Of a DNA stretch of 10,710 bases, positions 1 to 7,351 are shown one piece after another. The position numbers and the translations under genes were made by a program. The notes below the pieces were generated by a model. The model did not search any database. It was not told the DNA's origin and saw only the letters and a list, made by a program, of their open reading frames with translations. Origin of the DNA: Fimbriimonadaceae bacterium (lineage in GTDB: Bacteria > Armatimonadota > Fimbriimonadia > Fimbriimonadales > Fimbriimonadaceae). The stretch covers positions 1 to 10,710 of the forward strand of contig JAIBBE010000032.1 in assembly GCA_019694835.1 (NCBI GenBank). The letters run 5' to 3'. The number at the start of each line of letters is the position of its first letter. The first letter of the stretch is position 1.

Positions 1-1
1 C

Positions 2-727
2 AACCGGTTCTTCGTTTCAGCGAACTATGTGTATAGCCGTTTGTATGGCAACTACGCTGGCCTAGGCAACTCGGACGAGATCAGCACGCCGACTACCGGT
101 GTCAGTTCCGCGACTACCCAGCAGTCGGGCGGAAGCATCGCGCGGCCAGGGAGTACGGGGAGCCGAGCCTGGGATCTGGATCAGTACCTGTTCGACTCGC
201 ATGGGCAGTTTGTGACCGGACGCCTGGCCACTGATCGCCCGCACGTGTTCAAGGCCTATGGTTCCTACAAGTTCAAGTGGGGAACCGATGTCGGCGGCTT
301 CTACTACGCTGGAAGCGGAACGCCGATCAGCACAGTGGTGAATCAGGCGCAGCGCATCCCGCTGTTTGTGGAAGGGCGCGGCTCCATGGGCCGTACCCCG
401 ATCCTGACTCAGACTGATCTGTTGGTTGGTCACGAACTGAGGTTCGGCGAGATGAAGCGACTGCGCTTTGAATTCAACGCGCAGAATATCTTCAACCAGA
501 AGACCGCTCGCCACATCTTCAATCAGCTGAACCGCGGCGCCGGCAGCGGCGACCCGGCTTCCGCGCTGAACCTCACGAACACGAACCTGTTCCAGGGGTA
601 TGACTACATGGCAAAGTTGAACGCGATCAAGGCCACGGGCAAGGATCCATTCGATCCGCGCTATGGGATGCCGGATCTGTTCAATACCGGCTTTGTCGGC
701 CGCTTGATGGTTAAGTTCACCTTCTAA
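2..727 (+). CDS. TonB-dependent receptor, Oar-like, C-terminal part (5' end outside window)
   Basis: The frame is open from base 2, so this is the last 241 residues of a longer outer-membrane protein. The sequence shows alternating aromatic/polar beta-strand patterns (NRFFVSANYVYSRLYGNY at the edge, then SYKFKWGTDVGGFYYAGSG), a plug-less barrel-end stretch FEFNAQNIFNQKTAR, and a final strand RLMVKFTF ending in phenylalanine, the usual recognition end for BAM insertion. The YSRLYGNYAGLGNSDE segment is typical of the large carboxypeptidase-regulatory-like TonB receptors abundant in Acidobacteriota. By family knowledge these import large ligands in the outer membrane with TonB energy; the substrate cannot be told from this fragment. 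It is convergent to the flagellar operon, ends at a strong terminator and has no evident functional link to it. GTG or ATG codons inside the fragment are internal, not starts. Confidence 0.85.
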   Translation, partial: NRFFVSANYVYSRLYGNYAGLGNSDEISTPTTGVSSATTQQSGGSIARPGSTGSRAWDLDQYLFDSHGQFVTGRLATDRPHVFKAYGSYKFKWGTDVGGFYYAGSGTPISTVVNQAQRIPLFVEGRGSMGRTPILTQTDLLVGHELRFGEMKRLRFEFNAQNIFNQKTARHIFNQLNRGAGSGDPASALNLTNTNLFQGYDYMAKLNAIKATGKDPFDPRYGMPDLFNTGFVGRLMVKFTF

Positions 728-863
728 GCGCGGGCCAAGAGAGCGTTGATTGGGATTCGGCCCCGGTGCTTGTTTGGCATCGGGGCCGAGTCTTGTTCAG
801 GGAAGAACGAGTGATCTGTCCGGAATATGCGAAGAGGTGTGACGTCTCCGAATGGCGAGTTCG
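728..863. other. Convergent intergenic region
   Basis: 136 bases between the receptor stop and the end of the flagellar operon. It holds the receptor terminator at 757-797. The rest (798-863) shows no reading frame, no second clear hairpin with a T tail for the minus-strand operon, and no recognisable promoter. Confidence 0.7.
757..797 (+). terminator. Rho-independent terminator of the TonB receptor gene
   Basis: Bases 757-769 pair with 777-789 to give a 13-bp stem with a single G-T wobble (766/780) and a 7-base loop at 770-776. The stem is very GC-rich (GGCCCCG against CGGGGCC). It is followed by a T-rich but interrupted tail, TCTTGTT. It lies 29 bases after the receptor stop codon. On the opposite strand the stem is not followed by a T run, so it looks one-directional, although the hairpin could still protect the 3' end of a flagellar transcript running into it. 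Confidence 0.85.
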
Positions 864-1289
864 TCAGGTCTGATCGACGATCGAGCGATGAACCTTGAGG
901 AGTAGTTCCACCTCGCTCCTTGGTATCTGGAGGGTAGCGGCGATCTGTTCGGCCTTCTCTCCCCGGCGGTGCATGCGGAGCGCCTGACTGCGCTTGGTGA
1001 GGTTCATCGAGAGCGTAGCCTGGGGCTGGGCGGATCCGGCCAGCGCAGTTTCGTGGTCGCTCAGGCTCGATTGCAAACTTCCGAGCGAACTTCGGAAAGT
1101 GTCAAACGCGGTCGAGACCAGATCATGTTCTTCCTTGAGCTGGCGACGCAGCGCGCTGGTTTCTCTCTTGAGTGAAATGAACAGAGTGAGGCACAGCATG
1201 AGGCTGATTGCCATCAACGCGTACTGAGTGATCGGATCAGTAATCCAGTTCATCTCGACTGTTCTATCGTCGGAAAGCTCGAATCTCAT
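864..1289 (-). CDS. Small membrane-anchored coiled-coil protein, SwrB/DUF2802-like, flagellar operon end
   Basis: 141 residues. One hydrophobic segment at about 20-40 (YALMAISLMLCLTLFISL) is followed by a positively charged stretch (KRETSALRRQLK) and a helical, probably coiled-coil region at 41-85. The C-terminal helix-turn-helix-like motif at 100-135 contains RRGEKAEQIAATLQIPRSE. TM anchor, coiled coil and short C-terminal HTH-like motif are the architecture of Bacillus SwrB and of DUF2802 proteins at the ends of flagellar/chemotaxis operons; SwrB promotes basal-body maturation. I assign it by architecture and position, not by strong sequence identity. The HTH-like motif in such a protein probably mediates protein contacts rather than DNA binding. 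It starts 19 bases after the FliY-like gene and is the last gene of the operon. Neither the ATG at 1289 nor the one at 1253 (129 aa) has a clear ribosome binding site, so the start is uncertain. Confidence 0.7.
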   Translation of the reverse strand: MRFELSDDRTVEMNWITDPITQYALMAISLMLCLTLFISLKRETSALRRQLKEEHDLVSTAFDTFRSSLGSLQSSLSDHETALAGSAQPQATLSMNLTKRSQALRMHRRGEKAEQIAATLQIPRSEVELLLKVHRSIVDQT

Positions 1290-1308
1290 TATGGGGAGTG
1301 TTCTGCAT

Positions 1309-2130
1309 CTAAAACAGAGTTCTCAGCCGCTCCTCCCGACTGATGATCTCTCGGATTCGAACACCGTAGTTTCCCTCTACCACAACGACTTCGCCTCTGG
1401 CGATCACACAGTTATTGACTATGATCTCCACCGGTTCGACGATCGATCGATTGAGTTCCACGATGCTTCCGGTAGTGAGCTTGATGGCGTCTTTGAGACG
1501 CATCTGAGCACGCCCGAAGGAGACCCCCACTGGCAATTCGACTTCCATGAGGAGGTCAAGGGTTCGGGAGGATCTGGCGGCGGCTACTGCTCGGGCGCTA
1601 GCCACCTCCTGAGGTTCAGGAGAGACGGAACGACTTGGTTCGACGATTTCCAAAACACCCAAGAGCGCACTGTTGCCGGTGATCCATACCGTTGTCGGAG
1701 CGCTGTCTTCCACAGAAACATCGATTTGGCGCCAGATCTGCTGAGAGGGAAGTTCGATCGCACGTTCGCCTCTACTCAGGGTGACTTCCCGGCCGAGCTT
1801 CGCCGACATTGCTGAGCACAGCGGGGCAATGGTTTGTTGGAGGATCTCAAGAAAGGTGTTCTCCACATCGGCTTCCTCAAACTCCTCGACGCCGGCGGCG
1901 GAGAGAACTAACTTGCCCACAATCGCCGTCAACGCCGCTGGAATGTAGAGCCAGATGTGGGCGTCTGGCGCAGCGTCGAGGGCTTGTTTCCAGAGGAGGT
2001 CCTGCGGGTGGGTCGAGGGAGTTCCTTCGCTTCTGGTGGACGCCTCGGTTCTGCGCCCGGTCATAGCGCCGACTGCCGGACCGAGACGGGCTGCGAATTC
2101 GTGGCTCAACCAATCCAATGATGAATTCAT
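1309..2130 (-). CDS. FliY-like flagellar motor switch protein (degenerate CheC/FliM-like domain + SpoA domain)
   Basis: 273 residues. The C-terminal part (about 190-265) is a clear SpoA/FliN domain: LDLLMEVELPVGVSFGRAQM, then LKDAIKLTTGSIVELNR and ARGEVVVVEGNYGVRI. Residues about 55-165 look like one CheC/FliM-middle unit, including the helix VENTFLEILQQTIAPLCSAM followed by GREVTLS. In active CheC-type CheY-P phosphatases this helix carries an ExxN pair; here the corresponding residues are E95 and Q98, so phosphatase activity is doubtful. A Pro/Ala-rich linker (168-188) joins the parts. The N terminus shows no obvious FliM-type CheY-binding LSQxEIDxLL motif. It is distinct from the short FliN elsewhere in the operon and probably acts in the C-ring. 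It starts 16 bases after fliA; the upstream GGGTGA gives only a weak ribosome site. The assignment to FliN/FliY is firm for the SpoA domain and tentative for the N-terminal half. Confidence 0.8.
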   Translation of the reverse strand: MNSSLDWLSHEFAARLGPAVGAMTGRRTEASTRSEGTPSTHPQDLLWKQALDAAPDAHIWLYIPAALTAIVGKLVLSAAGVEEFEEADVENTFLEILQQTIAPLCSAMSAKLGREVTLSRGERAIELPSQQIWRQIDVSVEDSAPTTVWITGNSALLGVLEIVEPSRSVSPEPQEVASARAVAAARSSRTLDLLMEVELPVGVSFGRAQMRLKDAIKLTTGSIVELNRSIVEPVEIIVNNCVIARGEVVVVEGNYGVRIREIISREERLRTLF

Positions 2131-2146
2131 CTGGTCACCCGTCTAC

Positions 2147-2896
2147 TCAAAGGCCCCTTTCGGTGGGCCACTTCTTTCTCAGGAACGCACGCAGCCTGAC
2201 GATTGCTTGTGTCTTCAGCTGCGATACTCTCGACTCGTGGAGTTTGACAACCCGGGAGATCTCCCTCAGCGTGAGTTCTTCGCGATAGTAGAGGCCCAAG
2301 ACTGTCCGCTCTATCTGTGGCATGCGGGAGATCGCCTGAGACAAAATCTTTCGAAGCTCGTTGCGCTCGAGGACGCGAGAAGGCCAATCGTCCTCTCTGT
2401 CGGCAACCAGCCGTAACAGATCCCGTCCCTCATCGTCGCCAGGCCGGCTTTCCAGACTCCCGAGATTCAGACCACGGATTTCGGACAGCCAGGCGAAGTA
2501 CTCTTCCAGGTCAATCCCCAACTCGGCGGAAATCTCTTCCTCCGACGGCGCTCGCTTCAGCCTCTGCTCCAGGAGGGACACAGCGGTCTCAATCTGCTTA
2601 CTGCGCCGCCTTTGCTGCCGGGGGGCCCAGTCGAGCCCCCGCAGGCTGTCGAGGATAGCGCCGCGGATCTTGTACTCGGCGTAAGTCTTCAATTTGACAT
2701 TGTGATTCGGATCGAAACGATCGATGGCAGAAATCAGTCCGACAATACCGGTCGAGACCAGATCTTCCAGGTTGACGCTTTCGGGAAGCCGTTCATGGAT
2801 TCGGCGCGCAATCAATCGCACCTGGGGTAGGTGATCAAGGATCAGTTGTTCCCGCTCATCGGCTGTCAGCGTCGTTGAGGTGTGGTAAGGGTTCAA
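2147..2896 (-). CDS. fliA: RNA polymerase sigma factor for flagellar genes, FliA/WhiG family (sigma-28)
   Basis: 249 residues, normal length for FliA. Region 2 is at about 15-92 (LEDLVSTGIVGLISAIDRFD, then LKTYAEYKIRGAILDSLR and DWAPR, the FliA hallmark that recognises the -10 element). Region 3 is at about 95-150 (RAPSEEEISAELGI). Region 4 with the -35 helix-turn-helix is at about 185-240 (LTLREISRVVKLHESRVSQL). It directs RNA polymerase to late flagellar and chemotaxis promoters and in most bacteria is held by FlgM, which is not in this window. The start is a TTG preceded by a good GAGAGG ribosome site eight bases upstream; no ATG lies near the conserved N terminus. The gene begins 40 bases after flhF, and in many bacteria flhG stands between the two. 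Confidence 0.95.
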   Translation of the reverse strand: MNPYHTSTTLTADEREQLILDHLPQVRLIARRIHERLPESVNLEDLVSTGIVGLISAIDRFDPNHNVKLKTYAEYKIRGAILDSLRGLDWAPRQQRRRSKQIETAVSLLEQRLKRAPSEEEISAELGIDLEEYFAWLSEIRGLNLGSLESRPGDDEGRDLLRLVADREDDWPSRVLERNELRKILSQAISRMPQIERTVLGLYYREELTLREISRVVKLHESRVSQLKTQAIVRLRAFLRKKWPTERGL

Positions 2897-2904
2897 TCGA
2901 GCAA

Positions 2905-2910
2905 CCTCTC
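2905..2910 (-). promoter_or_regulatory. Ribosome binding site deciding the TTG start of fliA
   Basis: The minus strand reads GAGAGG followed by eight bases and then TTG at 2896. This is the only well-placed Shine-Dalgarno sequence in the flhF-fliA gap and supports the rare TTG initiator. Confidence 0.7.
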
Positions 2911-2936
2911 ATTCGGCCGGTCCTTGGGTCGGGACC

Positions 2937-4073
2937 TCACGCAACGGCGGCAAAACTGGCCGCCTGCGCACCAAGTAGCATGTGAAGCAATCTGGCTTTC
3001 GTGGCGGGTTCAAGGTCTTCAGGGATTCGCTGTCCCCCGCAAAGATACGAAACCTGAAGCTGATTCTTCATTGCAGCCCCCAGACATTCCCCGAAGGATT
3101 CTGTCTCATCCAAGTGAGTGAGAATCAGATTCTGCGGGTGAAATCGGGACCATCTTCGGATGGCCAGCTCAATATCCGCGAATCGGGTCGTCGCGCTGAG
3201 AACGATGTGGGTCTCCAGGCATGGGGCTTCGGCTAGAATCAAGGCGCAGTCGGCGGAATCCTCACCCTCGGCATCACCGAACCCAGGAGAGTCGATGAGG
3301 ACGAGCTCCTTGTGGCGATGCTCCAGCAAGGCGGTCACCAGTGCTCCGGGGCTGTCCACCAGCAGGAACGGCAGGCCGAGGATAGCGGCATAGGACTTCA
3401 GTTGCTCATTCGCCGCAATCCGGTGACTATCCGTGCTGACGATCAAAGTAGGCTTGCGCGCCGCCACTCCGCACCGCATGGCGAGCTTGACGAGCGTGCT
3501 TGTCTTTCCCGCACCAGCGGGACCGACAAGGGCGATCGCCCTCCGATCTTGCTTTGCGGCGCAGGATTCAGGATTTGCTTCCAGCCTCGCCTCCAATTCG
3601 ACAGCCATGGCCCTCTGTGCCTCGATGCTCGAGACGGCGCCTGCACGACAAATCGAACCTAGCCGGCGCTCGACGGCGTCCAGAATGTTGTGCGCGAGCG
3701 GCTCGGGGATTCCCGACGTCAATAGGCGACTTGCCAGGGAAGTGAGCTCTGGCGAGTAGTGAAAGCCCGACGCCCGTGTGGCAAGCCGACTTACCATAAG
3801 TGAAAGATGTGCCACCTCACTCTGCATCGCGGCAAAGTCGCCAGAAGTTGAAGTTGAGGTAGAAGTGCCGCCGCCATTCGCCGTTTGCCTCTCGGTCCTG
3901 AGAGTGCTCGCGTCATGCGCGACCTCGAACTCTAGGGCGTAGGCTCCGAAATGGCGCTCGTCCAATCTGGAAGTGCGCGAACCCAGTAATAAGGCCTCAT
4001 CACCGAGTTCCTTGCGGGCGCTTGCTATCGCCCCCTCAATCGTATCTGCGAAGAATGTCTTTCGAATTGACAC
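2937..4073 (-). CDS. flhF: Flagellar biosynthesis SRP-type GTPase FlhF
   Basis: 378 residues, usual for FlhF. The N-terminal B domain starts MSIRKTFFADTIEGAIASAR, a Thr/Ser repeat linker lies at 70-77, the helical N domain is at about 105-170, and the G domain runs from about 178 to the end. Visible GTPase motifs are the P-loop GPAGAGKTST (184-193), DSHRIAANEQL (215-225), DSPG (261-264, the DxxG element) and THLDE (319-323) where most relatives have TKLDE; GGQRIPEDL (346-354) closes the site. FlhF binds GTP as a dimer at the membrane and sets the place and number of flagella. It starts with GTG five bases after the flhA stop, behind an AAGGGA ribosome site. The usual regulator gene flhG does not follow. 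The histidine in the G4 motif is a real departure from the common lysine, but its effect is unknown. Confidence 0.93.
   Translation of the reverse strand: MSIRKTFFADTIEGAIASARKELGDEALLLGSRTSRLDERHFGAYALEFEVAHDASTLRTERQTANGGGTSTSTSTSGDFAAMQSEVAHLSLMVSRLATRASGFHYSPELTSLASRLLTSGIPEPLAHNILDAVERRLGSICRAGAVSSIEAQRAMAVELEARLEANPESCAAKQDRRAIALVGPAGAGKTSTLVKLAMRCGVAARKPTLIVSTDSHRIAANEQLKSYAAILGLPFLLVDSPGALVTALLEHRHKELVLIDSPGFGDAEGEDSADCALILAEAPCLETHIVLSATTRFADIELAIRRWSRFHPQNLILTHLDETESFGECLGAAMKNQLQVSYLCGGQRIPEDLEPATKARLLHMLLGAQAASFAAVA
3843..3866 (-). repeat. Thr-Ser dipeptide repeat in the FlhF linker
   Basis: Eight codons alternate Thr and Ser (TSTSTSTS) and follow a triple glycine. The DNA is a short degenerate 6-base repeat (ACTTCN-like on the minus strand). 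It sits in the flexible segment between the B and N domains, where length changes should be tolerated. Confidence 0.6.
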
Positions 4074-4078
4074 AAGCT

Positions 4079-6241
4079 CTATCCCTTCAGAACACCTAAC
4101 GAAATGACTCGGGTCCCAGCCGGAATTTCTCCGTGAGAAAGTACTGTCACTTGTGGGGATCTAGCCTCCAGGATCTGACGAACAAAGTAACGTGCCGATG
4201 TGCTTGTCAGGAGCACCCAGCCTGCAGCCGTCGCGGCAGAACCACTTCGCGCGGCTTCCAGTAACTCATTTACCCTCTGTGGTGGCAGATTCAGATGCGA
4301 GGTATGTTCCCCGTGCTCCACTGCCTGCTCCACGGCTCGCTCCAGGCCAGATTCGAGCAGGAACACAGATAGTTCACCCTTCCGATTCAAATGAGGCCGG
4401 ACAAGCAACCGACGAATTCCCTGACGGACGTACTCTGTCAGGAGTATTGGGTTTCTGGTGACTGAAGCTGCCTCGCTGAGGACTTCCAGAATGCCGCAGG
4501 CGTCGCGAATTGACACCCGTTCCCGGAGAAGATTCTGCAGCACGCGTTGAACTATGGGGAGAGGGAGGACCTTGGGGACCAGGTCTTCGACCACCCTCGG
4601 ATGCTCCTCAGCCACACGGTCGAGAAGCCGCTTCGTGTCCTGTCGCGAGAAGATCTCGTGACAATACCTGCGCACCAATTCCGAAAGGTGAGTACCCATG
4701 ACACTCACCGAATCAACGATGGTGCATCCTGCATGGCGGGCGGAATCTACCTGCTCAGCTGAAACCCAGAAGGCCGGCAGCCCGAATGCCGGGTCATCCG
4801 TCGGAATCCCCTGGACGGGCGTAGGATTCTTTGAAGAAGGGATCGCGAGGTCACAGCCCGGCGGAATCTCGTATCGGCCGATCTCGGCGCCCTTCAGCAA
4901 GACCACATACTCACGGACACCGAGCGAAATGTTGTCCGTCACGCGTATCGGCGGCAAGATGTATCCCAGATCAGCGGCAAGTTGTCGTCGAATCGCCGCA
5001 ATGCGTCTCAGGAGGGGTGAGTTCTCCGCACCTTCCACGAAACGAACGAGGCCAAGCCCTACCTCTACCGCGATCGGTTCGACTCGTAACAGTGCTTCGA
5101 CATTCTCCTTTTGAATCGGCGTCGTGCCGATATCCATTCTGGCGACGAGTCTCGACTGCCTACGCCTCACGCGATACCCTGCGTATCCCACCGAACAGCC
5201 AAGCGCAAGAAACGGAATCTTAGGCAATCCCGGGAACAGGGCCATCGCAAGCAAAACACCGGACGACAAGAGAAGCGGTTGGTAAGAACCAAAAATCTGT
5301 CTTTGAAAATCCTGCCCCATCTCTCGCTCGGAACTGGCCCGTGTCACAATCAGAGCTCCCGAGATTGAAATCATCAGCGCCGGGATGACTGTGACCAGTC
5401 CATCGCCAATCGTGAGCACCGTGTAAGTCTGAAGCGCCTGTTGCAGCGGCATGTTATGTTGGATGACTCCAATCAGGAAACCGGCGGCGATGTTGATGAC
5501 CGTGATTAGGATGCTTGCGATGGCGTCCCTTTGCGTAAATCGCGTGGCACCGTCCATTGCTCCGTAAAATTCCGCTTCGGCAGAAAGAGCTGCCCGGCGC
5601 TGTTTCGCCTCGACCTCGTTGATCATGCCGGCATTCAAATCGGCATCGATCGACATCTGCTTCCCCGGAAGGGCGTCCAGTGTGAAGCGCGCAGTTACTT
5701 CGGAGATGCGTACCGCGCCATGGTTGATTACTACATACTGGATCGCAATCAACACCAGGAAGATGACAACGCCGATCACGAAATTGCCGCCGACCACGAA
5801 GTTCCCAAACGATTCGATAACCTCCCCGGCCGCGGAAGTACCCTTGGTTCCATTCAACAGAATCAGGCGGGAAGATGACACGTTGAGAGCAAGCCGAAAC
5901 AGGGTCATCAACAACAATGTAGTGGGAAAGATGCTGAAATCGGACGGTCGCCGGATGTACATTGAAACCAGCAGGATGACCGTAGATAAGGTGATGTTGG
6001 CGCTGATCAGGATATCAACGATGAACGATGGCAACGGCGTGATCATGGCGAGGAGGATACCGAGAACTGCCAGCGGGACGAGCACATCCGGCGAGGCGAG
6101 GCGATGCAGGTCGAAACTGCCCGGCACAGCAGCTTGCGACCCGCCTGAGCCTTCCCTGTTCCTGGGCGCGGGGGTGCCAGCATTGCCCTTCTGAATCGCA
6201 TCGAGCCGGCTTACTGGCGGTGCCATCGTGGTGGACTGCAT
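4079..6241 (-). CDS. flhA: Flagellar type III export gate protein FlhA
   Basis: 720 residues, slightly long for the family. Residues 1-45 are a Gly/Pro/Ser-rich hydrophilic extension. The membrane domain with about eight helices spans about 50-350. The FHIPEP-family loop is at 178-205 (RISEVTARFTLDALPGKQM, then IDADLNAG), which is the diagnostic signature. The cytoplasmic domain runs from about 375 to 720 (ENVEALLRVEPIAVEVGLGL; PPIRVTDNISLGVREYVV) and forms the nonameric ring that docks chaperone-substrate complexes and admits them to the gate. The gene starts 42 bases after flhB, the widest gap in the operon, with GGGAGG 12 bases or more upstream of the ATG, which is rather far. A second ATG five codons in has no better site. 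No frameshift or missing motif is seen. Confidence 0.97.
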   Translation of the reverse strand: MQSTTMAPPVSRLDAIQKGNAGTPAPRNREGSGGSQAAVPGSFDLHRLASPDVLVPLAVLGILLAMITPLPSFIVDILISANITLSTVILLVSMYIRRPSDFSIFPTTLLLMTLFRLALNVSSSRLILLNGTKGTSAAGEVIESFGNFVVGGNFVIGVVIFLVLIAIQYVVINHGAVRISEVTARFTLDALPGKQMSIDADLNAGMINEVEAKQRRAALSAEAEFYGAMDGATRFTQRDAIASILITVINIAAGFLIGVIQHNMPLQQALQTYTVLTIGDGLVTVIPALMISISGALIVTRASSEREMGQDFQRQIFGSYQPLLLSSGVLLAMALFPGLPKIPFLALGCSVGYAGYRVRRRQSRLVARMDIGTTPIQKENVEALLRVEPIAVEVGLGLVRFVEGAENSPLLRRIAAIRRQLAADLGYILPPIRVTDNISLGVREYVVLLKGAEIGRYEIPPGCDLAIPSSKNPTPVQGIPTDDPAFGLPAFWVSAEQVDSARHAGCTIVDSVSVMGTHLSELVRRYCHEIFSRQDTKRLLDRVAEEHPRVVEDLVPKVLPLPIVQRVLQNLLRERVSIRDACGILEVLSEAASVTRNPILLTEYVRQGIRRLLVRPHLNRKGELSVFLLESGLERAVEQAVEHGEHTSHLNLPPQRVNELLEAARSGSAATAAGWVLLTSTSARYFVRQILEARSPQVTVLSHGEIPAGTRVISLGVLKG
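4082..4087 (-). promoter_or_regulatory. Ribosome binding site for the GTG start of flhF
   Basis: AAGGGA on the minus strand lies eight bases before the GTG at 4073. It overlaps the last codons of flhA, which suggests translational coupling. Confidence 0.6.
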
Positions 6242-6283
6242 GATCCGAACTCTGCCTCCCTGGCAGCGGTGAACTCATATGGA

Positions 6284-7351
6284 CTAGACCGTGGATGGAT
6301 TTACCCTCATCAGTCTGAATACATAGGCCAAAACTTCTGCTACAGCCTGGTAAAGTCCGGCTGGTATTTCCTGGCCAACTTCAACCTGCCTGTAGAGCGC
6401 CTGCGCAAGTGGAGGATTCTCAATCACTGGAATCTGGTACGCTAATGCTCGCTCACGGATTCGCAATGCCAAGTAATTCTTACCCTTGGCAACAACGATT
6501 GGTGCGGACGAGCCCTCCGGCGTATAACGTAATGCGACCGCAAAGTGGGTCGGATTAACGACCACGGCAGTCGCGCTGGGCATCGCGGACATCATGCGGC
6601 GCCGGAGAAGCTCTCGGCGAATGCGACGAATTCGTGACTTGATTTCAGGATTGCCCTCGTTCTGCTTGTTCTCTTCTCTGATTTCCTGTTTGGTCATCCT
6701 CAGTTCGCGCATGTATCGTCTCCGCTGACGCCAAAGATCGATGGCCCCCCAAATGAGGAGGGCGCCGGCCGCCTTCCAGAGTAGGCTGCCTAGCACATCG
6801 CCGAGAACATCAAGCTCGCTCGAGAGCGACATTGCTGGCAGACGTAGTAGCTCTGTCCAGCCGTCGAAGATCGCATACCAAGCGGCGGCCATGAAGAGCG
6901 GAATGAGGCAGATCGCCTCCATAAACGAACGGCATCCCCTCGCGAGCGCCCCCTTGAGATTCGAACCGGGTGCCAAGTGGCTGAAATCCGGTGCCAGTCG
7001 AGCGGGGGCGAATCCAAACCCAATGGACGCCAGGTGTGAAAGGAGACTGGCACCCGCGATGATCGCTCCCGTGACTAGTAACCGGATTGTGATCGGCGAG
7101 ATCCGGACGCGAAGATAGTCGCAGATGGTTTGCTGGTTGATCTGGAGGAGGAACGCCCCGGCCAGCATTCCTCTTAAGGATTGCTGCAGACTGCTCCACC
7201 ATGATGGAAACTGACCAACGAGCAGCGCCACGAAGAGCAAAAACTGTACGGAGTGCAGGAGTTCTTTGCTGACTGGGAAACGACCCTCTTCTCGAGCCTT
7301 TCTGAGCCGGAATGGAGTCGGCTGCTCCGTTCGTTGTGCATCATTGGCCAT
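6284..7351 (-). CDS. flhB: Flagellar export switch protein FlhB
   Basis: 355 residues, normal length. The N terminus RTEQPTPFRLRKAREEGRFP is the family opening. Four membrane segments lie at about 33-50, 88-112, 145-163 and 185-206, followed by a charged linker (RRYMRELRMTKQEIREENK). The autocleavage motif NPTH is at 266-269 (VVVNPTHFAVALRY), so the protein should self-cleave between N and P to switch export from hook/rod to filament substrates. The C-terminal cytoplasmic domain contains VIENPPLAQALYRQVEVGQEIP, which is conserved. The ATG overlaps the end of fliR by 11 bases and has AGGTGG ten bases upstream inside fliR, so translation is probably coupled. Confidence 0.97.
   Translation of the reverse strand: MANDAQRTEQPTPFRLRKAREEGRFPVSKELLHSVQFLLFVALLVGQFPSWWSSLQQSLRGMLAGAFLLQINQQTICDYLRVRISPITIRLLVTGAIIAGASLLSHLASIGFGFAPARLAPDFSHLAPGSNLKGALARGCRSFMEAICLIPLFMAAAWYAIFDGWTELLRLPAMSLSSELDVLGDVLGSLLWKAAGALLIWGAIDLWRQRRRYMRELRMTKQEIREENKQNEGNPEIKSRIRRIRRELLRRRMMSAMPSATAVVVNPTHFAVALRYTPEGSSAPIVVAKGKNYLALRIRERALAYQIPVIENPPLAQALYRQVEVGQEIPAGLYQAVAEVLAYVFRLMRVNPSTV

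Noticed and set aside
62..514. 150-codon minus-strand reading frame at the left edge
   Set aside because: It is antisense to the TonB receptor barrel, whose frame is clearly coding.
757..797. Bidirectional terminator for both converging transcripts
   Set aside because: The minus-strand side of the stem is followed by ATCCCAATC, not a T run, so only the plus-strand direction is supported.
864..1289. DNA-binding regulator because of the C-terminal helix-turn-helix-like motif
   Set aside because: The protein has a membrane anchor and coiled coil, and the same short motif occurs in SwrB/DUF2802-type flagellar proteins, so a transcriptional role is not supported.
1228..1815. 195-codon plus-strand reading frame
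   Set aside because: It is antisense to the FliY-like gene, whose SpoA domain is unmistakable; the plus-strand product looks like low-information shadow translation.
3843..3866. Tandem repeat as a phase-variation tract
   Set aside because: The repeat is short and degenerate, with six-base units that keep the frame, so slippage would alter the linker length but not switch the gene off.
5619..6194. 191-codon plus-strand reading frame
   Set aside because: It is antisense to the conserved membrane domain of flhA, has no family-like sequence and no operon context.
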